A stretch of 64,000 bases of DNA from Neurospora crassa OR74A (Eukaryota > Ascomycota > Sordariomycetes > Sordariales > Sordariaceae). The stretch is taken from assembly GCF_000182925.2 (NCBI RefSeq), contig NC_026505.1, forward strand, positions 4,092,001 to 4,156,000. Direction: 5' to 3'. Under the pieces are notes generated by a model. That model had not been told where the DNA came from. It made no database searches and saw nothing but the letters and a program-made list of their open reading frames with translations. The translations under genes were made by a program, and so were the position numbers. This document shows positions 1 through 9,423 of this stretch, one piece after another (position 1 is the stretch's first letter; each line of letters starts with the position of its first letter).

Positions 1-505
1 ACCAGTTCAATGAGAACTAAACTCAATGAATTTTCATAACGCTGTCAGCAAGGCAAGGTCCAGGTATGTGCTTATTAGGTGGGAGCACGGGAAATAAGAG
101 ACTCCGTACTCTTTGAGAACGTACTTCGAACGTACTTCGAAGTTTGCTAGTAGCTAGGTAGAGAGTGGAACCTTGGTCATCACTCAGTAAGTAACGTGGT
201 AAATCAGCCAAACTCACAGCGTTGGATGATAATTTCATCAGTGTTATACAAGAAGGTAAGCGTTAGTGATGCTGAATGAACTTTTTCGACTCTACAACAT
301 CCGCTGACAGACAAATTGACCACGTCTATCGTGTTATCAAGATGCCATAGAATACTTTGGACACAGAATAGCAAAAATATACCTAACACTGTTATGTCCG
401 TGTCGAGGAAACTGTTGAGATAAAAATGTAAACACTTTGGGAGGGAATGTCGAGAACGGGAAATGTTGGGACAAAGCTCCCAGGAAAAAAAGGAAAAAGA
501 ATTTC
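1..505. other. Intergenic, no gene seen
   Basis: Left edge of the window. Only short open frames without recognisable motifs or splice-linked partners are present. A gene lying mainly outside the window could extend into it, but nothing supports that. Confidence 0.5.
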
Positions 506-520
506 AAATGGTCATTCGTG

Positions 521-602
521 CGACGTGGGCCTGATTCGAACAGACGCTCCCGAAGGAACAAGATTTCTAGTCTTGCGCATTAGACCACTCTGCCACCACG
601 CC
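521..602 (-). tRNA. tRNA-Ser (anticodon AGA), copy 1
   Basis: The minus strand folds as an 82-nt class II tRNA. There is a 7-bp acceptor stem (GGCGTGG with CCACGTC, one G-U pair), a D-arm containing the A box (GGCAGAGTGGTC), an anticodon stem CAAGA/TCTTG closing the loop CTAGAAA, a long variable arm typical of serine tRNAs, and a T-loop TTCGAAT. The anticodon AGA reads serine UCN codons. No intron is present. The gene is identical over its whole length to the plus-strand copy at 3585-3666, and the identity runs some bases beyond each end (about 506-609 against 3577-3681, nearly identical). Confidence 0.93.
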
Positions 603-609
603 TAGTGAT

Positions 610-994
610 TATAGTTGAACAGAGGTTCGAAACTGTAGTTTATCAACCGGCTGGATGTTTGCTGAAGATTGAACAGGATAGGATTCGAGTTTGCGTGGGC
701 AGCATGGTACTGATCCGATCCATTCGAGCGTTCCTGTGCCGGACGGGAAGAGAAAGAAAGAAGTTGATGACGCGATCACGAACGTTCAGACTAGGGCTTG
801 GCTGCCGAGTCAAAATTTGAGTACACGATCCATAATCACGCATCAACGGTCGTCTGAGGCATAGGTAGATTAGTTGGCGGGGTTGCGCGGCGGCCGCGGG
901 GAAGGATTTGAGCTGAGGTAAGAAGAGCAAATCGTTCGCAGCAAGAGATATGATGAGACGCGTCAAGCGGGAACCACAAGCTGAAGCCAAGTGG
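610..994. other. Intergenic between tRNA-Ser and transposon
   Basis: Normal base composition, no recognisable gene. The last part, about 930-990, reads as a short open frame on the plus strand up to the transposon insertion site. It may be a fragment of an interrupted gene, but this is weak. Confidence 0.4.
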
Positions 995-996
995 TA

Positions 997-1036
997 GAAG
1001 TCGTGACCCCACAACGAATCACCCCCCACAACGGAT
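997..1036 (+). repeat. Left terminal inverted repeat of the Fot1-type element
   Basis: 40 bp beginning GAAGTCGTGACCCCACAA and ending CACAACGGAT. It pairs with 3118-3157 with about five mismatches. The TA duplication lies immediately outside. Confidence 0.9.
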
Positions 1037-1177
1037 CATGTAGCTTCATCACCAGGAACCAGATGACATTGAAAACTGGCCACTTTTACAGTGATTTTGA
1101 TACTTTAAAATGCCATAATTTTATTCTTGATGCTCTTGAATGGCATGGAGTGCTGATTCAACTGCTCTCCCTAACTC

Positions 1178-3014
1178 TTATAGTAGTCTCGTTACTATTA
1201 TTACCGTAGCAACCCTTCTACGCTTAGGGGCTTGCTTTAAAGCTTCACAAACTTGAATAATCTCCTCAATGCATACAAATCTACCGTTACCCCCTTCTTT
1301 AACCTTCCTTTTACCCTTAGGTTTTATTAAGTCTAATTGAGTCTGTAAATATTGAATCTAGTGGTCTTTTGCAGCGAATTCAGTATTCTTCATATCGAGG
1401 GCCTTGGCTACCTTAGTATAAACTATTCTAATATTATAGTTAATAGTAGTTAATTTGCTATAAATACTACCTAATATATCCTTAAATTTCTAGAGAGTTT
1501 TGAAAGTATAATTGGCTTTAAATATTTCGTCCCTGGGTAGCGTTTTAAATAGTAATAGTTGGATTAGTAAAGTATCGTTATTAAGTATAGCCTCGGGGTT
1601 ATTAAGGATAATAAATTTATTTATTAGCTATATCCTAGTCTTTTTAAACCCTAATTTAAAGTTTTTAGAACTTACGCCTAATCGTAAAACTTCCTAATAA
1701 TATTAGAGAAATTATTGTTTATTAACTAGTATAGATACTAGAAAGCTAGCGAAATCCTTAGTTAGATCTCTAAAGTATAATTTTATTACTATAAAGACTA
1801 AATAGTCGAGTAATTGGGTTTTATAAGAAGTATAGGGAAGTAAAAAGAGTAATTAAATATTATATTAAAAAGCCTTAAAGAGGAAGTCGTTAAATAAATA
1901 ATTAGTATACTTATTGAGGATTAAAAGACGCTAATTATCATTGGATAGCTTTATTTCTAGTAAATAAACCTCCTTCAACTACTATTGATACCGGAATGGT
2001 ATCGCTGGCGTCATCACATGTCAGATCACCTGACTGGATGGCCCAGCCGCTCGGTCGGGTTCAATTGAATGAACCACTCCTGCGGGAGCCCACCCACGCA
2101 TGTGGGTCTGTAGATTAGATAAGGCTTGCGTGCCTTAAGGTCAATCGACTGCACGCAAGCTTCCTGCTCTGGATTCTTTTCGAGATCATCACTTTACACA
2201 TATTCAATCAGACACATATTATTGTCACAACGTTCAAATACCCTCTCAACGGTATTAACTATAGTACAATCTTTAAATTACTCTATCTACTTGGGGTACT
2301 ATTATACTTCTAACTCTTAAGTTTATTATTTATATTATTAGGGAATTATTAACCTTAAAGGTTTATATTAGAAAAAATAACAACGGGGATCAACCGCTTA
2401 CCCTTAGTAATTCTAAACTCAATAATAGTTACCTAAATTGTTATATTAGTCGTTATTAAGTATACCTTTTTTATTAGGATAGTTTTAAGTACTTTACTAT
2501 TCTTAAATTCCAATTTTTAAAAACTATATTTATTTATATTCAATATATTAGCTAGGATAATACCCTTATTACAAATTTAAATTTCTAGAAGGTCGAAGAA
2601 CTTTATAAAAGCTTCCTAGGTAGAGCCTCTAATTCTTGCTAATTCGAGGGGGTTCGAAAGTTTAGTTTTAATAGAAGGATTCCTTATTAGGAACCGATTT
2701 ATCTATTGGGCGCCTAATTTATTATTATTACTACCTTTTTTTAATATCGATATTATAAAGTTAGTAATTTAACGACGGTTGGGAGTACAGCCAACCTTCT
2801 CCTTATTCAATATCTATTTGCAAATAAACCCCTCCTATATTAGTAATAGCCATTGCATTAGGATTTTAGCGTTGCGTTTAGATACAGTACCTCGTATACG
2901 CTTACTTAAAGTAGATTGAGCAATACCGTATTACTTCGATACAGCTCGTTGGAATAGACTATTATTAATAGCTTTAATAGCATTGTTAATAAGCTACTCT
3001 CTTACTAAATCCAT
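1178..3014 (-). pseudogene. Fot1/pogo transposase relic (HTH plus DDE)
   Basis: Reading the minus strand from the ATG at 3014, the N-terminus shows a Psq/CENP-B-type helix-turn-helix (LFQRAVSK, stop, YGIAQSTLSKRIRG). Further on come pieces typical of pogo-family DDE transposases: a remnant of the region before the second acidic residue, a block like the family's ECISADG-LPPLVIF, and a well-preserved RLLILN block followed by LLFLLPYTSYKTQLLDYLVF, matching the family's LLFLPPHTSHVLQPLDLSVF. The C-terminal part ends in a basic stretch (APKRRRVA). Many in-frame stops, mostly TAA/TAG, interrupt the reading frame, and the GC-normal insertion at 2003-2250 splits it. Plain DNA-transposon relic, not expressed as a protein. 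Confidence 0.88.
2003..2250. mobile_element. Probable solo LTR (Copia-like) inside the transposon
   Basis: A 248-bp island of normal GC sits in the otherwise AT-rich element and is flanked on both sides by GGTAT (1998-2002 and 2251-2255), consistent with a 5-bp target duplication. Its start (CTGGCGTCATCACATGTCAG) resembles Copia-type LTR starts as I remember them from other ascomycetes. It contains an internal hairpin (GCTTGCGTGC with GCACGCAAGC). No coding part of a retroelement is attached, so it looks like a solo LTR left by recombination. It appears younger than the host transposon because it lacks the RIP-like composition, or it escaped RIP through its shortness. Boundaries are uncertain by a few bases. 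Confidence 0.55.
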
Positions 3015-3117
3015 TACGACCGGTTTGAGTGCGATCGGCGTTAATTTAATAAAGTTATAATTGTTAGTAGATTGAGGGTATTATTATTGTTATTGGGAAA
3101 ACACAATACGGGACGCA

Positions 3118-3157
3118 ATCCGTTGTGGGGGGTGATCAATTGTGGGGTCACGATGTC
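3118..3157 (-). repeat. Right terminal inverted repeat of the Fot1-type element
   Basis: Inverted partner of 997-1036. Outer end GACATCGTGACCCCACAA on the minus strand, followed by the TA duplication at 3158-3159. Confidence 0.9.
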
Positions 3158-3159
3158 TA

Positions 3160-3576
3160 GAGACTCGAATTGACGCCGCAGTTGGAAAAGATGTTTCAAG
3201 AATTGGAAGAGTTTGAAAGAGCGAAAAGGGATGAGGAAGGTGGTACGTTAATATTCGGTTGATCGGCGCATGCAGAAGAGATCGAGGGTGGGCTCGGTGG
3301 ACACAGCGCAACATCCGCTGCCCGCGTGGTGACATCATCAACCATGCATTGACAGATGTAGGGAGTTTGGCAACGCGAGACAAGATACAATTTACACTTT
3401 CCTAGTTTCAAGAGGGCCATCGTAGCAGAATCCTGAGTGTGGAAAAACTGTTCATCGCATCGCGAGATTTTAGTAGGAGACATAGTCGAGTTCTACGCAG
3501 CTCCAATCCGCGGATTTGCAGAACAGTAAGCATTGCTCAGAATGCGGGAATAGACTCAGAGCTTGTCAAACTTAAC
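3160..3576. other. Spacer between transposon and tRNA-Ser copy 2
   Basis: The first 90 bases read open on the plus strand with a codon-like peptide rich in Glu (for example KMFQELEEFERAKRDEE) up to a stop near 3262. This could be the downstream piece of a gene interrupted by the transposon. The rest shows nothing recognisable. Confidence 0.3.
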
Positions 3577-3584
3577 AATCATTA

Positions 3585-3666
3585 GGCGTGGTGGCAGAGT
3601 GGTCTAATGCGCAAGACTAGAAATCTTGTTCCTTCGGGAGCGTCTGTTCGAATCAGGCCCACGTCG
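3585..3666 (+). tRNA. tRNA-Ser (anticodon AGA), copy 2
   Basis: Same 82-nt sequence as 521-602, on the opposite strand. Acceptor stem, A box, anticodon stem-loop with AGA, long variable arm and TTCGAAT T-loop are all intact, so it should be functional. The region continues AT-rich with a T run downstream (from about 3690), suitable for RNA polymerase III termination. The two copies point towards each other's flank, with the transposon in between. Confidence 0.94.
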
Positions 3667-3681
3667 CACGAATGACCATTT

Positions 3682-6600
3682 CTAACTTTCTTTATATTTT
3701 TTTATATTTCATATATATCGATACGCGTTTGATATTCAATCTTCATCCTTTTTTCTAATCGCGGAAAAGGATCGCTACCAGCCCTTCTTCTTCTGTTTTT
3801 TTCTTTCTTTTTTTTCTTCACAAAGTTGATGAAGTCGTGGTATGACACTCCCCAATGGGTCAGTGACAACAACATTCCTTCCACTTGTTATTATCCACAA
3901 GATTCAAGTTCTTGCCAAGTTTCAATGCCATTGCATTCAAACCAGTCTGATTCAATTACATTAGACACTGGTGTAACTACCAAGGAAGCTACGAATAGGT
4001 ACATGTTCTGATATAATGGAATGTGGTCAAGGTCATATAAGTGATGCCTGTTATGATAAAAGACGACGCTGATGATGGCTGCCTCAAAATCTTCAGTCAA
4101 GTCTATGCCTAAAGCCAAGCTGCCCTCGCAGTCTATAACCAAGCAGATCGGGGCTGCCTTGTTCTCCAAATACTAACGTTCGCGACTTTCCATGTGGATG
4201 GGAGGAACCTGTGGGAAAGCACGCCCAGCGGCCGGTCTTTGCTTGCAACTGTACCTGAATGGGATTCAACTCCAAATATCCCGTGAACTTTTTAGAGATG
4301 TATGGTGCATCACGACATAGGCCGGAGTATACACCCTACGGTGCAATAATAATTATCAGGGCAACCTGTCAAGATGAAACTTGCCATGGTCTTACCGACA
4401 GTGGCGTGGCTTCGCTTCCTCCTTCCAGTTACTGTATCGTTAGCTATAGCAGCAAATACCCATCTACTCAGACCAACATGGTGTTGAAACGTCCTTCGCA
4501 TCAGAACTAGACCTTACAAACATCGGCGAACACCCGGCATGCAAAAAACCGCTGATTCTCTCTTACACACAACAGAAGTGTTGACGTGCCCAGTTCGAAC
4601 AAAAGGTTGGATGTGCTAGCCATCAACGATATTTTGATGTGACAGAGCTCGGAGCAGACAAAACCGGCACCAGTGACTCCCCATGACTCTTCGACGAGTA
4701 TATCCGCTGTGGATTCCTAGCATACCACACCTTCCTTGCTCCGATATGAACCCTACCACAGCAACAAGTCATCCCAGCCTGACGCAAAGAAATAGTTTAT
4801 GGCCGATCCGGCAAAACTGTAGCAAAAATCATCAAATATTCCTACGTGCCTCGGGGAACCTACCGTATCGCCAAACTCATATAGCTTCTCGCGTGGACCT
4901 CTCTCTCATCGATGACGCCCTGGAACCTCCCACCTTGCTCGCCAACCCGTCGCTGGGCATTGATCTGGTGATCGATGCGCATGAAGACCCCTAAAAAAAG
5001 GAAGGAGAGAGGGCGGTGAATAGCCTTTACATGGCGGTGTGCAACTTCAAGATCCAAACCACGACGGTGAACAATGATACGGGCGCGAGGGCGATGGATT
5101 TGGTCGGTGAATTAGGGGTGTAGCCTTGTGAACGTCCAGTTTGTGATGCTTAGGGGGTCGAAATACACTGGGCTGACGATGGAAAGGTGTGGTGGGCATT
5201 GTAAAGTAGCTCCCGCCGTGCGTCGGCTTTTCGTGCCTGTGAACAGGATGGCTAACGCTGTAGACTCTGGCCAGAACAGCATGTGATGGAAAGGGAACAA
5301 TCCTCACGGGGATTTTGCGTTTGGAAACGAGCGGAGAAGCTCCTTTATGAATACGTCTGTAGTATCTAAGGTTGTTAGCGCAGACCCATGAGTTTTTATG
5401 CCAAACACTGGATTCGCAAGGGCGAATACTAAAGTCTGTTCTCGTGTTTATGCTACATATGGGGCTTCCATTGCTGATGATGAGCTAGACCTACTAGATC
5501 CGATGACTGTAACCCCTTCACGTTACTATCCTCAACGGTGACGTGATGAAGTACAAGCGGACTGATAACGATGGGATAGTGCCGTTGGTGTAGACGTCGA
5601 CACCATACCTCTAATCGTAATTGGGGAAAGACGAATCGACAACGGACAAGGCTCCAGTACGGTCAGGCAGACGAGCATCAACGGCCACCGTTTACTCAAA
5701 TAATGTACAATCCTGGATGACAGTGACAGGAGATTCCTTTGAACTTGATACCCATGTGGCAACTGTCAACTTCCGCAGTCTCCTGGCTCAATAATGTCGG
5801 GGCTGTTGTGTTGTTGTGTATTCTCGTTGGTGTTGTTTCGTGTTGGGGTAACAGCCGAGATCATACGGTAATTATCACAGTCGTGTCTCGAACGTTGCCT
5901 GGTCTCCAATTTTGTAGTTGCAGGGACAATCGCGAGCAGTTAGAACAAGGTATACTCAAAGAATCAACATTCGATATCAGCATACATGGAAGGAACAGCT
6001 TCTCTGACATGTATAATCGCGCGTCTGCACGTGAGAATCGTGCATTGTAATCAGCGTCTGAATTGATAGAGTGAAAGATGTACTAGGTACATGATATGCG
6101 TTACAGTACAGGATGGGCATTGAGATGCAACCGCGCGGACGGAACATATAGGAGGTACATAGGTGTGATAGGGTTTGTGCAAGTGGGGTAGACGTTGGAG
6201 ACAGTCCCGGCTGGCATCCGCTGTCGACCAAGCGTGCAGTCAGCAACGAACGTCGACCGAGCTTCCTGGGCACGCCATCTCTCCGCATGTGAAATGTACC
6301 TCGGCGCATTGCCTCCCGTTACAGGACAAGCGTCATCGCATCCAACAGAGAAGCCGTGGAAGGTCGACGCCAGGGAACCAAGATGATTTGTGAAACTCAC
6401 GCCAGAGTCAATTCCCCAGGTGATTTGCGCAGCCGCTTGCTTGATCGAGTAGCTCTGTTCGTTGGTAGTCTCGTAGCTTGTCCTGGAAAGCCGCCTGCTG
6501 GTGAAAGGTTGACCTTTGCTAGAGGTCTGCCCATGGGGAACCCTTGTGTTCTCTTGTGTCACTTGTGGTTTATATAGTGTCGCCCTCCCCGTTTTCCCCT

Positions 6601-6735
6601 TTGCTACCATCCCGTTCCATCCATAGCCAACACGTTCACATCATTCACTACGATTCGTATACCTAATCCATCGTCACTCACTTCACCTTTCTACTTTACT
6701 AATTCAACCAACCCCTTCAATCCAAATCCTCCAAC
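3682..6735. other. 3-kb gap with no convincing gene, ending in the SCP2 promoter
   Basis: Several open frames of 60-170 codons occur, the longest on the minus strand at 6101-6610. None shows a domain, a signal peptide or a splice-linked partner, and the 6101-6610 frame lies in the upstream region of the SCP2 gene. Some stretches (about 3830-4010, 4080-4180 and 4690-5000 on the plus strand) read codon-like and may be relics of a decayed gene. The last 150 bp before 6736 are pyrimidine-rich, as expected for a fungal promoter and leader. Confidence 0.4.
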
Positions 6736-7369
6736 ATGTCTCTCAAAAACGGTATGCCTAGCGATGGACCAAACCCGCTCACACCCTTCGCGCTCTTGCT
6801 GTTGTCTGTTGTTGTACCAGCCGTGATGGCGCAAGACTTTCCATGTGTTCCTGGAGCCGAATCAGCGCTGACCGTAGCCGTGTAACGATTTAGACAAGTT
6901 CCCTTCATCCGCGGCCTTTGACGCCATCAACAGCGCTCTCACCGGCAGCGAAGCTGACCGCAAAGACGCCATCAAGCAGGGCAACGCCGTCTTTGCTTTT
7001 GTCCTCAAGAACGCTGCCGGCGAGACCGACGAGTGGCATATTGACCTCAAGAACAAGGGCGAGGTTGGCAAGGGTCTTGGCGAGAAACCTACCGGTTAGT
7101 TTTCCTTCTACTTGCCCATCCATTGGCCTTTGCCCTTTCAGTCGTGCCTCGATGCTCTGGTTTTGCGCAATGATGATGCAACTAACAAAATTGGTCGTGA
7201 TAAAGTCACCCTCTCCCTTTCCGATGCCGACTTTGCCAGCCTCGTTGCCGGCAAGGCTAACGCTCAGCGCCTCTTCATGTCCGGCAAGCTCAAGATCAAG
7301 GGCGATGTCATGAAGGCCACCAAGCTCGACCCCATCCTCAAGAAGGCGCAGACCAAGGCCAAGCTCTAA
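6736..7369 (+). CDS. SCP2-domain sterol/lipid carrier protein, peroxisomal
   Basis: Three exons, 6736-6751, 6894-7094 and 7206-7369, give a 126-aa protein. It is a single-domain SCP2 (sterol carrier / non-specific lipid transfer) protein, the Pox18-like type of fungi. Family hallmarks are visible: an N-terminal helix (KFPSSAAFDAINSALTG), the WHIDLKNKGEVGKG strand-turn, and the C-terminal block SLVAGKANAQRLFMSGKLKI followed by GDVMKATKLDPIL. The protein ends AKL, a type-1 peroxisomal targeting signal. SCP2 proteins bind acyl-CoAs and sterols and support peroxisomal beta-oxidation. The 16-nt first exon is short but its GTATGC donor restores the family sequence exactly. Intron 2 holds a branch-like CTAAC. 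It lies upstream of and in the same direction as Nup2. Confidence 0.93.
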
Positions 7370-9423
7370 ATAAATCTAGTTCTACATGCGAGCAAGTCCC
7401 ACAAAAACCTGCCAAAAAAAAGTTCAAATCATAAAGCATGATACCATGATGCTCTGTGTCATTTCAGAAGAACATGGTTATCTGGAACGTGTACTGATTG
7501 GGTGGGATGGTGATGGTGCTAGTTGTGTGTTTCGTGTCGTTGTGCTGTACGCATACTCGTCTGGAAGGGGAAGCTTTTAGGTATAGCCAGCGGCCCTCTA
7601 CAGAACGTGAATCATGTTCAAACTGTCAGTATTCTTCTGTATCTTCAATAGTCGTGACTTTCATCCCGACGACTTTCGCATTCAATAGTCGCGGATCGTC
7701 CAACGTCGTCATTGACATGTGACAGTGCTCGTCCAACGCCAACCACATGCCACCCATGAACTTGCAACATTTTGGGCTAGGATGGGCAGAAAGTAGTTAG
7801 CCGAATTCAGTCCGTAACGGTATTTTGAGAAGGCGGGCTGTGAGCAGTGTGTCTGACGACTTATAAGTGTGGCGCATGACGCTTGTGTCGCCTTGGTAAG
7901 CCATTCACAAAGACAAGGTTGCGAGGTGTTCGTGCCGTTCAAAGCCAGACTGTACACTAGGTGGTAAAAGAGAGGAAGGGATCATGGGTACCATTTATGC
8001 GCGGTGGCTTCGCGTTGGTTGCGACTGGCGAGACAAATTGAAATCATGAACTCCTTTCGATTTTCTGCACAGCAAAGGGACGCTCAAAAGGATAAGTACC
8101 TAGGTATGGTACATAGAGGTAGGTATGGTCCGGCAGAGAAGCAGAGGGGCTCACGATGGCGGCTGATGCCTTGATGGGTGGTTCGGCAGGCACCGCGATC
8201 CAGTCAGAACTCGAAGTGGACGTTCCACTGACAGGAAACCACAGCCGGGTCCGTGCACAGCAGCCAAGAGAATCTCGACAGTTTGCACGTCCACTGCATT
8301 GGCGCACGCTACAGTCATCGATCCCTCTTTTTGCGTGTCGGTGTCCTTCGGGGGGTTGATGGCCCGTGCACGAGGATGCAATACGGTGAGAGCATCCATA
8401 CCTATGCTGGTTTCCTGTTCCCGCCCTTCAAGCTGTCCAGTCTCCCCATCGGTCTGACACCGTCGCCAGGGCACTGGCCACTGCCGACCCACGATTTCTG
8501 CCGGCCGCCCTTGTCGCTAGCACATAGCGACGTGACCTACGTAGGTAGAGGTAGGGTACACCTCCTCCTCCCGCCTCTATCCAGACAACTGCAGTTTTTT
8601 TTTTGGGTGTTTTTTTTTTCTCACGGTCGTCCGCCACGGCGCCATCAAGAAACAAGAAGTGCTTGAACCGCCAGGCCTGAACCAGAATTGTCATCTCCCA
8701 TTCACGCTTTCCTGTGGACAAACACATCAGTTATCATCGACTCTATCCCATTTCCGGGCCAGCATCCATCCACTTGTATTTTTCCATTGCCGTCCAGTTT
8801 GCTTTGTTGACAGACCCAAGTCGGTCTTTATACCGCCCGCCCTCCGCCCTCGTCCCTTCGCTGCTGTGACGAGCTTCCACCACACGGTACTCCTCATCTG
8901 ACGGTCGCGCGAGCCCTGTCGCTACTTACTGTAAAAGTAGCAGCCATCGGTGTCGGTCTCGGACTTCACACAGCATCACGGCTGGCGTGTTCTATCTGCC
9001 CTTCATTCTTACCGTTGAAAGCAAGCCGAAGCCCTGAGCTCTCCCACCGCTGCCACGCCTGCTGCCGCCGTTGCTGGTCATAGATTCCCGACCGCCTTGT
9101 CGCGCAACCCCCAAAAATTTCCCACGCCTTTCCAGGTTCCCACACAAAACCCTCAACCACCACGTCGAGCAGCATCCCGTCCACCTCGCTTCCTCGTCCC
9201 TTGCGACGCGCCCACAAACGCGCCGAAACCCATCGCGGGTTTTTGTTTATGCACGACAGCGACAGCGAGTCCTTTCATAGTCCTGCCTTTGTGACTCGGC
9301 TCTGGAATAATCAACACCGCCACACCACCTACCTGCCCGCCTCGGCTTCCCGCCTATTCCTAAAACTACATCTCTGCCCTCGTCCATCGATATATCGGTC
9401 GGCGAACCGCCCAGTCTCTCGCG
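7370..9423. other. SCP2 3' end and long upstream region of Nup2
   Basis: No gene recognised in about 2 kb. It contains a 12-bp palindrome ACCTACGTAGGT at 8535-8546, a T-rich block near 8590-8625, and pyrimidine-rich, purine-poor sequence in the last 500 bp before the Nup2 ATG. The long upstream stretch may hold a 5' UTR with introns. Small open frames here have no support. Confidence 0.5.

Larger units (their letters stand above)
997..3157 (-). mobile_element. RIP-decayed Fot1/pogo-type DNA transposon
   Basis: A 2.16-kb AT-rich element bounded by 40-bp inverted repeats that match at about 35 of 40 positions and are flanked by a TA target duplication at 995-996 and 3158-3159. After removing the GC-normal insertion at 2003-2250 (with one GGTAT copy) the element is about 1.9 kb, the usual size of Fot1-like elements. 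The minus strand carries a decayed DDE transposase. The interior is strongly enriched in TA dinucleotides and C-to-T type changes while its neighbours are not, which fits repeat-induced point mutation. It cannot be autonomous: the transposase frame holds many stops. Family assignment rests on the TA duplication, the long TIRs and the transposase motifs. Confidence 0.9.

Noticed and set aside
6101-6610. 169-codon minus-strand frame upstream of the SCP2 gene
   Set aside because: No domain, no signal peptide, no spliced partner, and it lies in the likely promoter of SCP2.
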